A stretch of DNA of 64,000 nucleotides, taken from Rickettsiales bacterium Ac37b. GTDB lineage: Bacteria > Pseudomonadota > Alphaproteobacteria > Rickettsiales > Arcanibacteraceae. Below are positions 18,064-28,762 of the stretch, piece by piece. The stretch is from the NCBI GenBank assembly GCA_000746585.2, contig CP009217.2:1787239-1851238 (forward strand), given 5' to 3'. Each line of letters begins with the position of its first letter. Positions within the stretch are counted from its first letter, which is position 1. The notes beneath the pieces were generated by a model. That model worked only from the letters and a program-made list of their open reading frames with translations. It was not told where the DNA came from and did no database searches. Both the position numbers and the translations under genes were made by a program.

Positions 18064-18939
18064 CTAATCTGAAATGATAATTTCTAGCATGTTTGTAGGA
18101 TTGCTAATCATAGGTTTATCTTCTACAAAAGCATACATTTCTATACGATCACCTGCTATACCACTTGCTTTTAATTTTTGTTTTACGTTTTCTGCCCTAG
18201 ACTGAGCAAGTATAATATTAGCTTTTTCATTGGAAAGTTTGTTACTATAGCTATTAATGATTATACGTTTATTATTTTTTTTACTGTTTGATATAATTTT
18301 TTGAATCTGATGATCCATTACATTTGTAACTTTATTATCCTTTGGAAGAAATTTTAAACTATAAATGAAATTCTCAAAATTATGTGTCTGCTTTACTATA
18401 TTCAGTTGTTTCTGAGCATTAGAACAATTAGGCTTTATGCATTTAATTTTGGTAGGCTTATTATTTGATAATTCATTAAAATATTTATAAAAATTATTAC
18501 AACATAATTTTATATCTTCTGCTTGCCAATTTTCTTCTTGCTCTTCTACCCAGCAATCAAAATAAAACTGGGTTTTAGCTACAATTTCAGGATATTTTTC
18601 TATTAAATTTTTATTTTTTAACAATGATATTAAACTATCTCTTGCTTGCTGCATTTGTAACAAAATATCACTGGGAATATTCCATTTTTTTGGATCTTCT
18701 GGTAGTACATTTTTACCATATGCTAATTTCATAGCTTTATTCGTAAAGTGTTGAGAGTCAAGCCAATCATACTGTGCAGCTTCTTTTTCAGCAAATTTTA
18801 AATAATATGTAACTAAAGCTTTTTGAAAGTTATTACCATGAGGTGTTACTCTGCGTACATCTTCAATTTTAGTACAACCACTCAAAACTACCTTGAATAA
18901 GATTCCACATAATACATAATTAATTAACTTAACTCTCAT
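18064..18939 (-). CDS. Lipoprotein with a degenerate OmpA-like C-terminus
   Basis: The 291-residue protein has a signal peptide ending in the lipobox VLSGC (Cys about residue 22). It is a paralogue of the gene just upstream: both share GNNF/GNDF, an A..YDW or QDDW helix, GK.VLP and FDCWVEEQEE.WQ. In place of a full OmpA domain the C-terminus keeps only RIIINSYSNK and AQSRAENVKQKLKASGI; the NR..RRVE end is missing (ends MLEIIISD). It may have lost peptidoglycan binding. It lies 18 bp after its paralogue, so both form one operon. Confidence 0.75.
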   Translation of the reverse strand: MRVKLINYVLCGILFKVVLSGCTKIEDVRRVTPHGNNFQKALVTYYLKFAEKEAAQYDWLDSQHFTNKAMKLAYGKNVLPEDPKKWNIPSDILLQMQQARDSLISLLKNKNLIEKYPEIVAKTQFYFDCWVEEQEENWQAEDIKLCCNNFYKYFNELSNNKPTKIKCIKPNCSNAQKQLNIVKQTHNFENFIYSLKFLPKDNKVTNVMDHQIQKIISNSKKNNKRIIINSYSNKLSNEKANIILAQSRAENVKQKLKASGIAGDRIEMYAFVEDKPMISNPTNMLEIIISD

Positions 18940-18957
18940 TTAATCCTCAAATAATAT

Positions 18958-19767
18958 TTATTTTACTATATCAATTTCCACTCTACGATTTCTCTTTTCA
19001 GCTATATTATCAGCAGTAGGAATTGCTAAATTACTTTGACCAAAAGCTTCTGTTTTGACCAATTTATTTTGTACACCATGCTTTACTAATGCACCTTTTA
19101 CTACTTCAGCCCTCTTTTGAGAGATTTTGTAGTTATATTGCTTAGATCCTGTAGTATCAGCATATCCTTTTACTTTTACTAATTTTATACCTTGATGCTT
19201 AATATTTTTAGCTAGATTTGCTATAATTTTTTGATCATAACCTCCAAGATGAGTACTATTTAGGCCAAAATAGATTATATGATCATTAGATGTTATACCA
19301 CCCCCAGTACCTCCATCTGTTAATGAGGAGACAAAGCCATTTTTACATAAATTAATACGATCAATTTGCCATCCTTCATTGCTTTCTTCTACCCAACAAT
19401 CAAAATATGCTTGAGCATCTGCTGTACGTTTTGGCATATTCATTTTATTATTTTCGGTCAAGAAAGATACTAATTGCGCTCTTCCTTCAATTAATTCTGC
19501 TTTATTTGCTGCATTCATACATTTAGAAATATTTGTAGGCAACACTTCTTTACCTTTTACACTAGCCAAACCTTTGTTAGCGTATCTATAAGCACTTACC
19601 CAATCATCTTGATTTGCTTCATAATTGGCTAGAGATCTATAATTTTGTGCCAACGAAGAATTAAAATCATTACCACTAATTGACATTCTATCTAATTTCG
19701 ATATACTCGTGCAGGATGTCAAGGATATTGCTAAGATTGCTGAATATCGTAAAATTTCCTTATTCAT
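18958..19767 (-). CDS. OmpA-family outer-membrane lipoprotein
   Basis: The 269-residue protein has a short signal peptide with lipobox LTSC (Cys about residue 19), a helical N-terminal domain (about 25-150) and a C-terminal OmpA domain. The domain shows YFGLNSTHL, KVKGYADTTGS, ISQKRAEVVKGALVKHGV and the closing EKRNRRVEIDI motif with the Asp and Arg residues that bind diaminopimelate in peptidoglycan. It likely anchors the outer membrane to the wall. It is the first gene of a two-gene operon with its shorter paralogue. Confidence 0.85.
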   Translation of the reverse strand: MNKEILRYSAILAISLTSCTSISKLDRMSISGNDFNSSLAQNYRSLANYEANQDDWVSAYRYANKGLASVKGKEVLPTNISKCMNAANKAELIEGRAQLVSFLTENNKMNMPKRTADAQAYFDCWVEESNEGWQIDRINLCKNGFVSSLTDGGTGGGITSNDHIIYFGLNSTHLGGYDQKIIANLAKNIKHQGIKLVKVKGYADTTGSKQYNYKISQKRAEVVKGALVKHGVQNKLVKTEAFGQSNLAIPTADNIAEKRNRRVEIDIVK

Positions 19768-19895
19768 AATCTTCTCTCCTCTTAATTAAGTTACTCTTAA
19801 AAATATTGGAACTTTAATTATGGTACAAGAATTTTGATGGTGATTCAACCTAGTGTTCATTCATCGATACTTTATAATAAGGTTATTAAAAGTTT

Positions 19896-20516
19896 GTGGT
19901 AAAAATGATATATAAGCCCCATTTATTAATAGAATCTAAATATCAATATTTAAATAAACCGGTAGCTGGTATAGATGAAGCCGGAAGAGGCCCGTGGGCA
20001 GGACCTATGGTTGCCGCAGTAGTTATTTTAGACCCAAATGCAATTCCTGAAGGCATTAATGATTCAAAAAAATTAACAATTAAACAACGTACTCTTATTT
20101 TTCAAAAATTGATCCAAGTTGCTGATTTTGGTATAGGTATTGTATCCGTCGAAGAAATAGACCTCTTTAAAATAACTGCTTCTACAACTATAGCGATGAA
20201 TAGGGCTATAGAACAGCTACGCTCAAAGCCCTCAACTTTATTATTGGATGGTAATGCTAAATTACAATTAAACGTTCCAGAAATAGTAAATATCGTAAAA
20301 GGAGATAGCCAAAGTTTATCAATAGCAGCTGCTTCTATTATTGCAAAAGTTACTCGAGACCAAATAATGTACGATTTGGCTAAAGAGTTTCCCATGTATA
20401 ATTGGAACACTAATGTAGGCTACGGCACTAAAGATCATATAAACGCTATAAATTCTTATGGTATCTGTAAATATCACCGAAAAACTTTTGCCCCTATACA
20501 AAAATTCTTATCTTAA
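19896..20516 (+). CDS. rnhB: Ribonuclease HII
   Basis: The 206-residue protein removes RNA from RNA-DNA hybrids and misincorporated ribonucleotides. The metal-binding GIDEAGRGPWAGPMVAA motif is at residues 25-41, the second acidic site is in LLLDGN (about 127-132), and SIIAKVTRDQ (about 148-157) and NVGYGTKDHI are family hallmarks. GTG 19896 is used here; ATG 19905 three codons later is equally possible. It is transcribed divergently from the lipoprotein pair. Confidence 0.96.
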   Translation: MVKMIYKPHLLIESKYQYLNKPVAGIDEAGRGPWAGPMVAAVVILDPNAIPEGINDSKKLTIKQRTLIFQKLIQVADFGIGIVSVEEIDLFKITASTTIAMNRAIEQLRSKPSTLLLDGNAKLQLNVPEIVNIVKGDSQSLSIAAASIIAKVTRDQIMYDLAKEFPMYNWNTNVGYGTKDHINAINSYGICKYHRKTFAPIQKFLS

Positions 20517-20690
20517 AATTAAAAAATGGCTAATAGATTTAAAATATTAATATTAATAACATATATAATAATAATTTAATTTATTATTAACATTTTCTTA
20601 ACCTTTCAACCGTATATTCCTTTCATATATTGATTAATTTTATATAAAAGAGTTTATATATTAATTTCTTTATATATAGGATACAAACTA

Positions 20691-20792
20691 TATAGTAAAT
20701 TAAGTTGTATTTGGGACTAGGAGTGATAAGCAAAGCCTACAAAGAGTAGGAGAGCAAAGAACAACGTTCCGAATTCAAATCAATTTACTATA
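20691..20792. mobile_element. MITE family A, about 102 bp
   Basis: It begins TATAGTAAATTAAGTTGTAT and ends with the inverse TTCAAATCAATTTACTATA. The core has GCAAAGCCTAC and GTAGGAGAGC. It occupies part of the 465-bp gap after rnhB; the rest (20517-20690 and 20793-20960) is AT-rich and shows no gene. Confidence 0.75.
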
Positions 20793-20981
20793 AATTAGCA
20801 CATAGCTGATTAGAAATAAACAATGCCGACATAATTTAAATTAAAAAACTATAATTACTTATAGTAATATATTGCTCTTTACCAAATTAGGCCCATAGAG
20901 CTAAATTAGGCATTATAAATAAGATAATTAGAATATTTGCTGTCTAATGTTTCTATTTAATATTGATGAGAGAATATAAAT

Positions 20982-21176
20982 ATGTACCATGTTAATGATG
21001 TTAATTATTCAGACACAAAAAATACTAACACCAATAATACATGTCAAATTATACAACTATTCCCTAATAACCCAAACCATATTTTGCATAAACATAATTT
21101 ATATAGTTTTATCTCTAAAAAGCTTTCTATCAATGTGGACACAATATACCAAGAATTAATTAATGATTCAGAATGA
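20982..21176 (+). CDS. Small hypothetical protein
   Basis: The 64-codon frame opens with ATG, preceded by GAGAGAA about 10 bases upstream. It is rich in Asn, His and Asp and has no membrane segment or recognised motif. Its end overlaps the 3' end of the convergent nadK gene by 9 bp. The reasonable start context and the AT-rich surroundings make it plausible but unproven. Confidence 0.35.
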   Translation: MYHVNDVNYSDTKNTNTNNTCQIIQLFPNNPNHILHKHNLYSFISKKLSINVDTIYQELINDSE

Positions 21177-21947
21177 AAATTGCTCTCTGATAATCCTTTC
21201 CTCCAAACTATGCCCTTCATCAAATAATAGATTAATTTTTTGATCATCTGACTTTTTGATGTCTACACTTATTACATGTTTTACTTCATAAAAATCTGCA
21301 ACGGCATTTGTAGATCTTTTTTCAGATTCTAATATTTCAAATTTTATACATGCTGAACTAGGTAATAATGCACCTTTCCACCTTCTAGGACGAAAAGGGT
21401 TTAAAGGGGTAAGAGCCAATAAATCTGCTTCAAGCGGTATCACTGGTCCTCCTGCTGATAAATTATAAGCAGTACTACCTGCAGCAGTAGATACTATAAT
21501 ACCATCACAAACCATTTCATTAATTTGTAGAATATCATTTATATAAATATTAATTCTTGCTGCTTGATTAGTATCACGTAATAAATATATTTCATTAATA
21601 GCTAACCTAATATGTTCTGTGTTATCGTTGCATCTAGCTAACATATGCAAAGGGTTAATAGAGGTAATGTTTGCTTTTTCTATTCGGGATAATAAATTAT
21701 CAGTAGAAAAGATATTCATTAAAAAGCCAATATGACCTACATTCATACCATATAACGGTATGTTTAGGTGCATTAGATGGTGTAAACTGTGTAACATAAA
21801 CCCATCTCCACCAAGCACAATAATTATGTCAGGCTTCTCTTCTAGACTTACAAAACAATATTTTGCTTGCATATCAGATAAAGCCTGGAAAGATTTCTGA
21901 TTATCATCAGCTATACACGCAATTTTTGTATATTTTCTTTCTTGCAT
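21168..21947 (-). CDS. nadK: NAD kinase
   Basis: The 259-residue protein phosphorylates NAD to NADP. The diagnostic GGDG motif is in IIVLGGDGFMLHSLH (about residues 42-56), followed by YGMNVGHIGFLMN, NEIYLLRD and the conserved VSTAAGSTAYNLSAGGPV block that binds NAD. The length is typical of alphaproteobacterial enzymes. It starts at ATG 21947, just beside a family B MITE at 21977, so its native promoter region may have been displaced or supplied by the MITE. Confidence 0.96.
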   Translation of the reverse strand: MQERKYTKIACIADDNQKSFQALSDMQAKYCFVSLEEKPDIIIVLGGDGFMLHSLHHLMHLNIPLYGMNVGHIGFLMNIFSTDNLLSRIEKANITSINPLHMLARCNDNTEHIRLAINEIYLLRDTNQAARINIYINDILQINEMVCDGIIVSTAAGSTAYNLSAGGPVIPLEADLLALTPLNPFRPRRWKGALLPSSACIKFEILESEKRSTNAVADFYEVKHVISVDIKKSDDQKINLLFDEGHSLEERIIREQFSF

Positions 21948-21976
21948 ATTATAACATCATTAATAAATTGTAATAC

Positions 21977-22082
21977 TATAGTTTCGTGCTTTGAATTAGC
22001 ATATGTGTTCTTCGCCACCAACCTAACAAAAAGTAGGTTTCGTTCATAATCCCTATCTACTAAGGAAGCTGAAAAAACTATA
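21977..22082. mobile_element. MITE family B, about 106 bp
   Basis: It is the reverse complement of the element at 15101-15194: it ends GAAAAAACTATA and begins TATAGTTTCGTGC. It fills the space between nadK (upstream side) and the 3' end of znuA. Sequence identity with the other copy is high over the inner 60 bp and lower at one end. Confidence 0.62.
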
Positions 22083-22091
22083 ATTTATATT

Positions 22092-23039
22092 TTAACGATC
22101 ATTCATACATTGTACAAAATTATCCGCTAAATTACGCATTAAAGCAAAATATATATCATTACTTTGTGTATTATTACCACCCCATTCAGCATCTAACACA
22201 CCTGTTTTAATTTTAGTATTTTGTGCAATTTTTGTTATTATATGATTGGAAAATTCAGGCTCTGAAAATATACATTTAACCTTATTTTTTATAATAATAT
22301 CCTGTAATAAAGATAATTTTTTAGCACTAATAGTAGAGCCAGATGAGGAAAACTCTCCTAAATAATTTAATTTGTAATGCGTATCAAAATATTGATAAGC
22401 ATCATGAAACACTAAATAAGAGCTATTTTTATAGGGCTGTAATTTAAGCCCCACTTCTTTATCAAGATTGGTAACTTTATCTTGTGCAATTTCTGCATTC
22501 AAGACATATTGATCTAGATGCGCAGTATCATATTTCATCAGTGTATTAGCTACTATTTTAAGTATAGCTTTTGCATTTTCTGGATCAAGCCATATATGTA
22601 AATCATTTTCTCCATGATGGTGATGATCTAGATCATCTTCGCTATGATGATGCTCATGGTGGGTATCATCCTTATTTTTATTTATAATCTTCTCTCTAGT
22701 CTTAAGTAAATGTATAGAAGCATCTTTTGTAAGTTCTACTATCACTAAATTTTTTTTTCCAGCTGTAGCTATGGCTTTTGGTAAAAAATATTCTAAATTT
22801 TTATCAATTAAAAAAATAATATCGCAGCTAGATAATAACTTTAACTCTGATGGTGATAAGCTATAATTATGGGGAGAACTATTAGGCTTAGAAACTAGTA
22901 ATTTTGAATTATTGATGTCTTTTGTTATATTTTCAACCAAACTATATAATGGTCTAATACTAGAACATACCGTTAATTCGGCTAACACATCATTTACATA
23001 AAAAACAATCCCTAATAAACAAAAAATGTAAAATTTCAT
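22092..23039 (-). CDS. znuA: Zinc ABC transporter substrate-binding protein
   Basis: The 315-residue periplasmic protein has an N-terminal signal peptide (MKFYIFCLLGIVFYVNDVLA). It has the cluster 9 binding-protein fold: SIRPLYSLVENI, SSPHNYSLSPSE (His ligand), DLHIWLDPENAK (His ligand) and FHDAYQYF (His ligand). A His- and Asp-rich loop (about residues 128-145) is the zinc-sensing or acquiring loop typical of ZnuA rather than manganese binders. The permease and ATPase genes are not in the window. It starts 11 bp after greA ends, so the two may be co-transcribed. Confidence 0.92.
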   Translation of the reverse strand: MKFYIFCLLGIVFYVNDVLAELTVCSSIRPLYSLVENITKDINNSKLLVSKPNSSPHNYSLSPSELKLLSSCDIIFLIDKNLEYFLPKAIATAGKKNLVIVELTKDASIHLLKTREKIINKNKDDTHHEHHHSEDDLDHHHHGENDLHIWLDPENAKAILKIVANTLMKYDTAHLDQYVLNAEIAQDKVTNLDKEVGLKLQPYKNSSYLVFHDAYQYFDTHYKLNYLGEFSSSGSTISAKKLSLLQDIIIKNKVKCIFSEPEFSNHIITKIAQNTKIKTGVLDAEWGGNNTQSNDIYFALMRNLADNFVQCMNDR

Positions 23040-23049
23040 TAATATACCT

Positions 23050-23526
23050 TTAATATTCTATTTTTAATATTTCGTAAGCCTTACTTCCTTTTGGCGTCAC
23101 TACTTCTATACTATCTCCCTGAGCTTTTCCTATTAAAGCACGAGCTAAGGGAGAGGCAATAGAAAGTAAACCTTGTTCTAAATTAGCTTCATATTCACCT
23201 AAAATACGATACGTTACCTCTTCATCAGTATCCAAATCTACAAGTAAAACCTTGGCTCCAAACTTTACAGTGTCCCCAGACAATTTACTAATATCAATAA
23301 CATCAGCTCGTGCTAATTTATCTTCTAATTCACTAATTCTTCCTTCAATAAAACTTTGTCTTTCACGAGCTGCATGATATTCAGCATTTTCTGATAAATC
23401 ACCATGGCCACGTGCTTCTGCAATTGCCTCTATTACCGCAGGCCTTGATACTGTAGAAAGCCTTTTCAATTCTTCTTTAAGTTCTTCAATTCCTTTTACT
23501 GTAATAGGAAATTTATTAATATTCAT
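23050..23526 (-). CDS. greA: Transcription elongation factor GreA
   Basis: The 158-residue protein has an N-terminal coiled coil with the acidic tip motif [18 protein letters not shown] (about residues 40-57), whose Asp and Glu stimulate transcript cleavage by stalled RNA polymerase. The C-terminal FKBP-like domain has [18 protein letters not shown]. It rescues backtracked polymerase. It is upstream of znuA and 148 bp after carB. Confidence 0.97.
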   Translation of the reverse strand: MNINKFPITVKGIEELKEELKRLSTVSRPAVIEAIAEARGHGDLSENAEYHAARERQSFIEGRISELEDKLARADVIDISKLSGDTVKFGAKVLLVDLDTDEEVTYRILGEYEANLEQGLLSIASPLARALIGKAQGDSIEVVTPKGSKAYEILKIEY

Positions 23527-23674
23527 AATTCATTCCTTATCCTATATTATAAATAATTACTATATACTATATTCAATATCTAAAACATATAATGTATTGA
23601 GATTATTAGCAAAATAATTATATATAAGTTATTATACATTTAATATATTAGTTTATATTTTAATACATAATAAC

Positions 23675-26600
23675 CTAATATATATCCTTAAAATTAACTT
23701 TTAGTTTATTATGCACCACTTTAAAATAATCTTGTAAAGATAATACATCTAAACCTTCTTTATCATTTTTTAATCTAGCAATAGATTGGATAATTGCTTT
23801 TGTACCAGATATAGTTGTAATACACGGGATCTTATTCATTAAGGCCGTTCTCCTGATACTAAAACTATCACGTATAGCTTGCTTGTTTTCTGTAGTATTA
23901 ACAACAAGCTTAACTTCATTATTGCTTATTAAATCTACTATATGCGGACTGCCCTCTCTAACCTTATTTACAATTTTAACATCTAACCCTTTTGCTAATA
24001 AAAAATTACCAGTTCCACGTGTTGCAATAATACTAAACCCTAATTTAATAAACTCAGAAGCTATAGGCACTACCGCTTTTTTATCATAATCTTTTACCGA
24101 AATAAACACTGTACCATTTATAGGAATTTTTGTACCACTACTGATTTGGGATTTAGCAAAAGCTGAAGGAAAATCTTTATCAATCCCCATTGCTTCGCCA
24201 GTAGACTTCATTTCTGGTCCTAAAATAATATCCACATCAGGAAATCTTGCAAATGGAAAAACTGGCGTTTTTATTGATGTATAGTTTAATAATTGGTCAA
24301 CACGAATATTACTATTTAATCCAAAATCAGATAATTTTTTATCTAGACTTACTAAAGCAGCAATTTTTGCTATCGGTATCCCTATAGTCTTTGCTACAAA
24401 TGGTACAGTACGGCTAGAACGAGTATTAACTTCTAATATATATATCTTATTATCTTGAATAGCATATTGTATATTTATAAATCCTAGGACATTTAATGCA
24501 GTCCCTAACGACTGCGTATATGTAATAATTTTAGCAATAATATCTTGCGATAAAGAAAATGAAGGCAAGGCACATACAGAATCTCCAGAGTGTATTCCAG
24601 CTTCCTCTATATGCTCCATAATACCAGCAATAAATACATCTTTACCATCACATATAGCATCAACATCTACCTCAATTGCATTATTAATAAACTTATCTAT
24701 AACCAAGGGACCAGTTGAAAAAATATTTTTATTTTCATCTAAATATTCTTCAAAAGATTGATTATCATGCAATACTTCCATTGCTCTTCCCCCCAAAACA
24801 TATGAAGGGCGTGCCACAATCGGATAACTAATTAATGATGCTTTTTCTCTTGCTTCTTCTTCTGAATAACAAATAAAATTTTCAGGATAATTAAAGCCAT
24901 GCTCAATTAAAAGATTTTTAAAACGTTCCCTATCTTCAGCCCTATCAATAGAATCATAGGATGTACCTATAATTGACACCCCCGCAGAAGAAAGAGCATA
25001 GCTAAGCTTTAAAGGTGTTTGCCCTCCAAACTGTAAACTTACACCAATAAAATTGCCATTAGATTTTTCTTTATCTATGATTTCCATTATATCTTCAAAT
25101 TGTAAAGGTTCAAAATATAACCTATCTGGAGTATCATAATCAGTTGAAACTGTTTCAGGATTACAATTTACCATAATTGTTTCAAAACCTGCTTCTCTGA
25201 AAGCATATACAGCATGCACACATGCATAGTCAAACTCTATACCCTGCCCTATACGATTAGAACCACTACCTAAAATCATAATTTTTTTACGATTTGAAGG
25301 CTGAGCTTCACATTCGGTGTCTTGATTTAATTCTGTATCATAGCTTTCATAACAAGAATATAAATATGGTGTAGTAGATTCAAATTCTGCAGCACAAGTA
25401 TCTATTCTTTTATACACTGGTCTTACACCTAATTTATGACGTAATCTTCTAATTTCATGAGCTTCAATTTTACATAACTCTGCTATTCTCAGATCTGAGA
25501 ACCCTTGTTTTTTTAGATTTAATAATTCATATTTGGTAGTAGGTAGCCCATATTTTTTTAATTGATTTTCAGCGTACACTAACATTTTAAGCTGCTCTAA
25601 AAACCATCTATCATATTTGGTAATTTCATGAATTTCTTCAAGAGATATATCCTGCCTAAATGCTTCTGCAATCAGTAATAATCGCTCTGGGGTAAATAAT
25701 TTTAACTTATCTAAAATTATATCTTTATTACTATTTTGCAAATTAAGATCATTCAGACCTGTTAGTCCTATATCTAATGATCTTAAAGCCTTCTGTAGCG
25801 ATTCAGCAAAACTTCTACCAATTGCCATTACTTCCCCAACAGATTTCATTGAACTTGATAACACTGCTTTAGTAAGAGAAAATTTTTCAAAGGTAAATCT
25901 TGGAATCTTAGTTACAATATAGTCAATCACAGGCTCGAAAGAAGCAGGTGTCACTTTTGTACAATCGTTATTTATTTCATCTAACCTATACCCCACAGCA
26001 AGCTTAGCAGCAATTTTGGCAATTGGAAACCCAGTAGCCTTAGATGCAAGAGCTGAAGAACGCGACACCCGAGGATTCATTTCAATAACAAGCATCCTAC
26101 CATTTTCTGGATTAATAGCAAATTGAACATTAGAACCCCCAGTACTCACGCCTATTTCCTTTAATACAGCGACAGAAGCGTTACGCATAGTTTGATATTC
26201 TTTGTCAGTCAGAGTCAATGCTGGGGCTACAGTGATACTATCACCAGTATGCACTCCCATAGGATCAATATTTTCTATTGAACATACTATAATAGTATTA
26301 TCCGCAGAATCTCTTACTACCTCCATCTCATATTCTTTCCACCCGATCACAGATTCATCTATTAGAATTTCTCTTACTGGAGATGTATCTAAACCGCTCT
26401 TTACAAGTTCTATATAATCTTCTTTAGTATAGGCAATACCCCCTCCTGCACCACCAAGAGTAAACGAAGGACGAATAATTGCAGGCAACCCAATATATTC
26501 TAAAGCCTCTAATCCCTCTTTCAAAGAATTTACTATAGCATTTTTAGGACATTCTAATCCTATACGCTCCATGGCTTCTTTAAATAATCTACGATTTTCT

Positions 26601-26977
26601 GATTTTTCTATAGCTTCTCTTTTAGCACCTATCAATTCAACATTGTATTTTTCTAAAATCCCCATATCTGCGAGCTCTAAAGCACAATTTAAAGCTGTTT
26701 GACCTCCTACAGTTGGTAAAATTGCATCTGGACGGTCTTTAGCAATAATTTTAGCTACAAATTCAGCTGTAATAGGCTCAATATAAGTAATATAAGCTAT
26801 ATCAGGATCTGTCATAATTGTTGCAGGATTGGAATTAACTAAAATTATTTTATAGCCCTCTTCCTTCAAAGCTTTACAAGCCTGGGTACCAGAATAATCA
26901 AATTCGCAAGCTTGACCAATAGTAATAGGACCTGCCCCTATAACTAATATAGATTTAATATCCGTACGCCTAGGCAT
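23675..26977 (-). CDS. carB: Carbamoyl-phosphate synthase large subunit
   Basis: The 1100-residue protein makes carbamoyl phosphate from bicarbonate, ATP and the ammonia delivered by CarA, feeding pyrimidine and arginine synthesis. Two ATP-grasp halves are visible: the first opens with [20 protein letters not shown] and has [12 protein letters not shown], the second opens with [18 protein letters not shown] and has [12 protein letters not shown]. The C-terminal MGS-like allosteric domain includes ATRGTGNFL. Length is normal. It lies 71 bp after carA. De novo pyrimidine genes are kept by Anaplasmataceae-like lineages and lost in Rickettsia. Confidence 0.98.
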   Translation of the reverse strand: MPRRTDIKSILVIGAGPITIGQACEFDYSGTQACKALKEEGYKIILVNSNPATIMTDPDIAYITYIEPITAEFVAKIIAKDRPDAILPTVGGQTALNCALELADMGILEKYNVELIGAKREAIEKSENRRLFKEAMERIGLECPKNAIVNSLKEGLEALEYIGLPAIIRPSFTLGGAGGGIAYTKEDYIELVKSGLDTSPVREILIDESVIGWKEYEMEVVRDSADNTIIVCSIENIDPMGVHTGDSITVAPALTLTDKEYQTMRNASVAVLKEIGVSTGGSNVQFAINPENGRMLVIEMNPRVSRSSALASKATGFPIAKIAAKLAVGYRLDEINNDCTKVTPASFEPVIDYIVTKIPRFTFEKFSLTKAVLSSSMKSVGEVMAIGRSFAESLQKALRSLDIGLTGLNDLNLQNSNKDIILDKLKLFTPERLLLIAEAFRQDISLEEIHEITKYDRWFLEQLKMLVYAENQLKKYGLPTTKYELLNLKKQGFSDLRIAELCKIEAHEIRRLRHKLGVRPVYKRIDTCAAEFESTTPYLYSCYESYDTELNQDTECEAQPSNRKKIMILGSGSNRIGQGIEFDYACVHAVYAFREAGFETIMVNCNPETVSTDYDTPDRLYFEPLQFEDIMEIIDKEKSNGNFIGVSLQFGGQTPLKLSYALSSAGVSIIGTSYDSIDRAEDRERFKNLLIEHGFNYPENFICYSEEEAREKASLISYPIVARPSYVLGGRAMEVLHDNQSFEEYLDENKNIFSTGPLVIDKFINNAIEVDVDAICDGKDVFIAGIMEHIEEAGIHSGDSVCALPSFSLSQDIIAKIITYTQSLGTALNVLGFINIQYAIQDNKIYILEVNTRSSRTVPFVAKTIGIPIAKIAALVSLDKKLSDFGLNSNIRVDQLLNYTSIKTPVFPFARFPDVDIILGPEMKSTGEAMGIDKDFPSAFAKSQISSGTKIPINGTVFISVKDYDKKAVVPIASEFIKLGFSIIATRGTGNFLLAKGLDVKIVNKVREGSPHIVDLISNNEVKLVVNTTENKQAIRDSFSIRRTALMNKIPCITTISGTKAIIQSIARLKNDKEGLDVLSLQDYFKVVHNKLKVNFKDIY

Positions 26978-27048
26978 ATGTTAATCCTATTAATAGGATT
27001 CTCTTTATAAGAGAATTATAATATAATTTATTACACTTCATTTTCTTA

Positions 27049-28191
27049 TCACTTCATATAATTCACAAATTGGTTAAATAAATAATGGCTATCATGAGGA
27101 CCTGGTGAAGATTCAGGATGATATTGAACTGAAAATACAGGTTTATCTTTTAATGCTATACCTTCTATAGTTTGATCAAATAATGAGATATGAGTTATAT
27201 TAACATGAGATGGTAGACTTTCCTTCCTAACCACAAACCCATGGTTCTGTGTAGTAATTTCAATTTGGTTAGTGATTAGATTCTTTACAGGATGATTAGC
27301 TCCTCTATGACCTTGATGCATTTTTTCCGTCTCAGCCCCAAGAGCTAAAGCAAGCAATTGATGCCCCATACACACCCCAAAAATAGGAATACCTGTCGCA
27401 ATAAGCTGTTTTAATATAGGAACCGCATAACTAGCCGTTGCTTTAGGATCTCCAGGACCATTAGATAAAAAAATACCATCAGGATTATATTTCATAATAG
27501 TACTGGCACTAGTATTACTTGGTACTATAATTGCCTCACATCCAACATTTTCTAAGCAGTTCAACATATTTAATTTCATTCCATAGTCAATTACAACTAC
27601 TTTTTTAGCACCAGCTATATGATCTTTCTTCCAAGAATAAATTTTTTTACAACTAGTTGCAGCTACAAGTTCACAGCCATCCTGCATAGGAGTACTTAGT
27701 AACCTTTCGTATAAATTATCCCAATCAAATTTCTCACCTGGAGACCTATGAAAAATTAATACATTTTCAGCCCCAAATTTTCTTATATATCTAGTAATTG
27801 CCCTAGTATCAACATTTGTAATACCAATTATATTTTGTTCTTCTAGCCAATCATTAAAATGGATAGTGCTTCGGTAATTAGAATCTCGGCTAATATCATT
27901 ACGTAAAATTATCCCCTTAGCATAAATTACCTTTGACTCCATATCTTCAGCATTTGCACCAACATTACCTATATGAGGAAAAGTAAAATTTATAATTTGT
28001 CCATTATATGAAGGATCAGTAATAATTTCTTGATAACCAGTAATAGAAGTATTAAAACATATTTCACCAGAAGTAATACCATAACTACCGATGCCCTTAC
28101 CAAAAAACACCTTTCCACTTTGAAACATTAGTATAGATGTGGCATAGTCTGGACATAAGTATCCGCTAGGCAAATTAAGAGGATCTAACAT
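27049..28191 (-). CDS. carA: Carbamoyl-phosphate synthase small subunit
   Basis: The 380-residue glutaminase subunit hydrolyses glutamine and channels ammonia to CarB. The N-terminal CPSase domain has FNTSITGYQEIITDPSY. The C-terminal class I glutamine amidotransferase domain shows LSNGPGDP, the nucleophile Cys in FGVCMGHQLLALALG and the His-Glu pair in VQYHPESSPGPHD. It is the first gene of carA-carB. Confidence 0.98.
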   Translation of the reverse strand: MLDPLNLPSGYLCPDYATSILMFQSGKVFFGKGIGSYGITSGEICFNTSITGYQEIITDPSYNGQIINFTFPHIGNVGANAEDMESKVIYAKGIILRNDISRDSNYRSTIHFNDWLEEQNIIGITNVDTRAITRYIRKFGAENVLIFHRSPGEKFDWDNLYERLLSTPMQDGCELVAATSCKKIYSWKKDHIAGAKKVVVIDYGMKLNMLNCLENVGCEAIIVPSNTSASTIMKYNPDGIFLSNGPGDPKATASYAVPILKQLIATGIPIFGVCMGHQLLALALGAETEKMHQGHRGANHPVKNLITNQIEITTQNHGFVVRKESLPSHVNITHISLFDQTIEGIALKDKPVFSVQYHPESSPGPHDSHYLFNQFVNYMK

Positions 28192-28335
28192 AATATAATA
28201 ATAGCTTTAAAAATTTAGGATATATATAATCAATTTCATAGTAAATGTTTATTCAAAACCACGTACCATGTCAAGCATTTTTATAAGCGCTACCAAGAGA
28301 TATATTATAATTTTTTTGTTAATAAGATTTAAATA

Positions 28336-28677
28336 TTAGGCACCTTTTCCACCACCTTTACCTGCTATATTACTAGGACGTGGCATATGAGCAGCTGGTG
28401 TCGGTAAAGTGCCGAGGCTTGCAAGAGCCTGACTTGCTACCCCGAGTAAAAACCCTTCACTTTTAAAAACATTAAAAATCGTATCAAAGCCTAAAAACAT
28501 CGAGCCCATCACACGCCAAATACCGCTTTTTTCAAGCGTATTATCAACAGCATTTTGGATATTTTCATTTGCTCCTGCCTCCAGTACATGCCCAGAACTA
28601 CCACTACTACCACCAGCTAAGTTTCCAGCATGACCAATTGAAGAAAGAACTCTTCCCATACCCATACCATCAGACAT
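28336..28677 (-). CDS. Small Gly/Ser-rich hypothetical protein
   Basis: The 113-residue protein begins with a flexible Gly/Ser-rich stretch (GHAGNLAGGSSGSSGH), has a central helical part with mild hydrophobic character (WRVMGSMFLGFDTIFNVF), and ends in a basic Gly tail (AGKGGGKGA). No signal peptide or known family. It reads as a real gene because its third codon positions are GC-richer than the flanks and its start is preceded by an AGAGGTA stretch. It is divergent from rpe. Confidence 0.55.
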   Translation of the reverse strand: MSDGMGMGRVLSSIGHAGNLAGGSSGSSGHVLEAGANENIQNAVDNTLEKSGIWRVMGSMFLGFDTIFNVFKSEGFLLGVASQALASLGTLPTPAAHMPRPSNIAGKGGGKGA

Positions 28678-28762
28678 AAATACCTCTTTACTTTATTGCG
28701 TATTTATAATAATACTTTATTATTATTAAAATATCAATAATTACTGAATATACTATAAAGTT

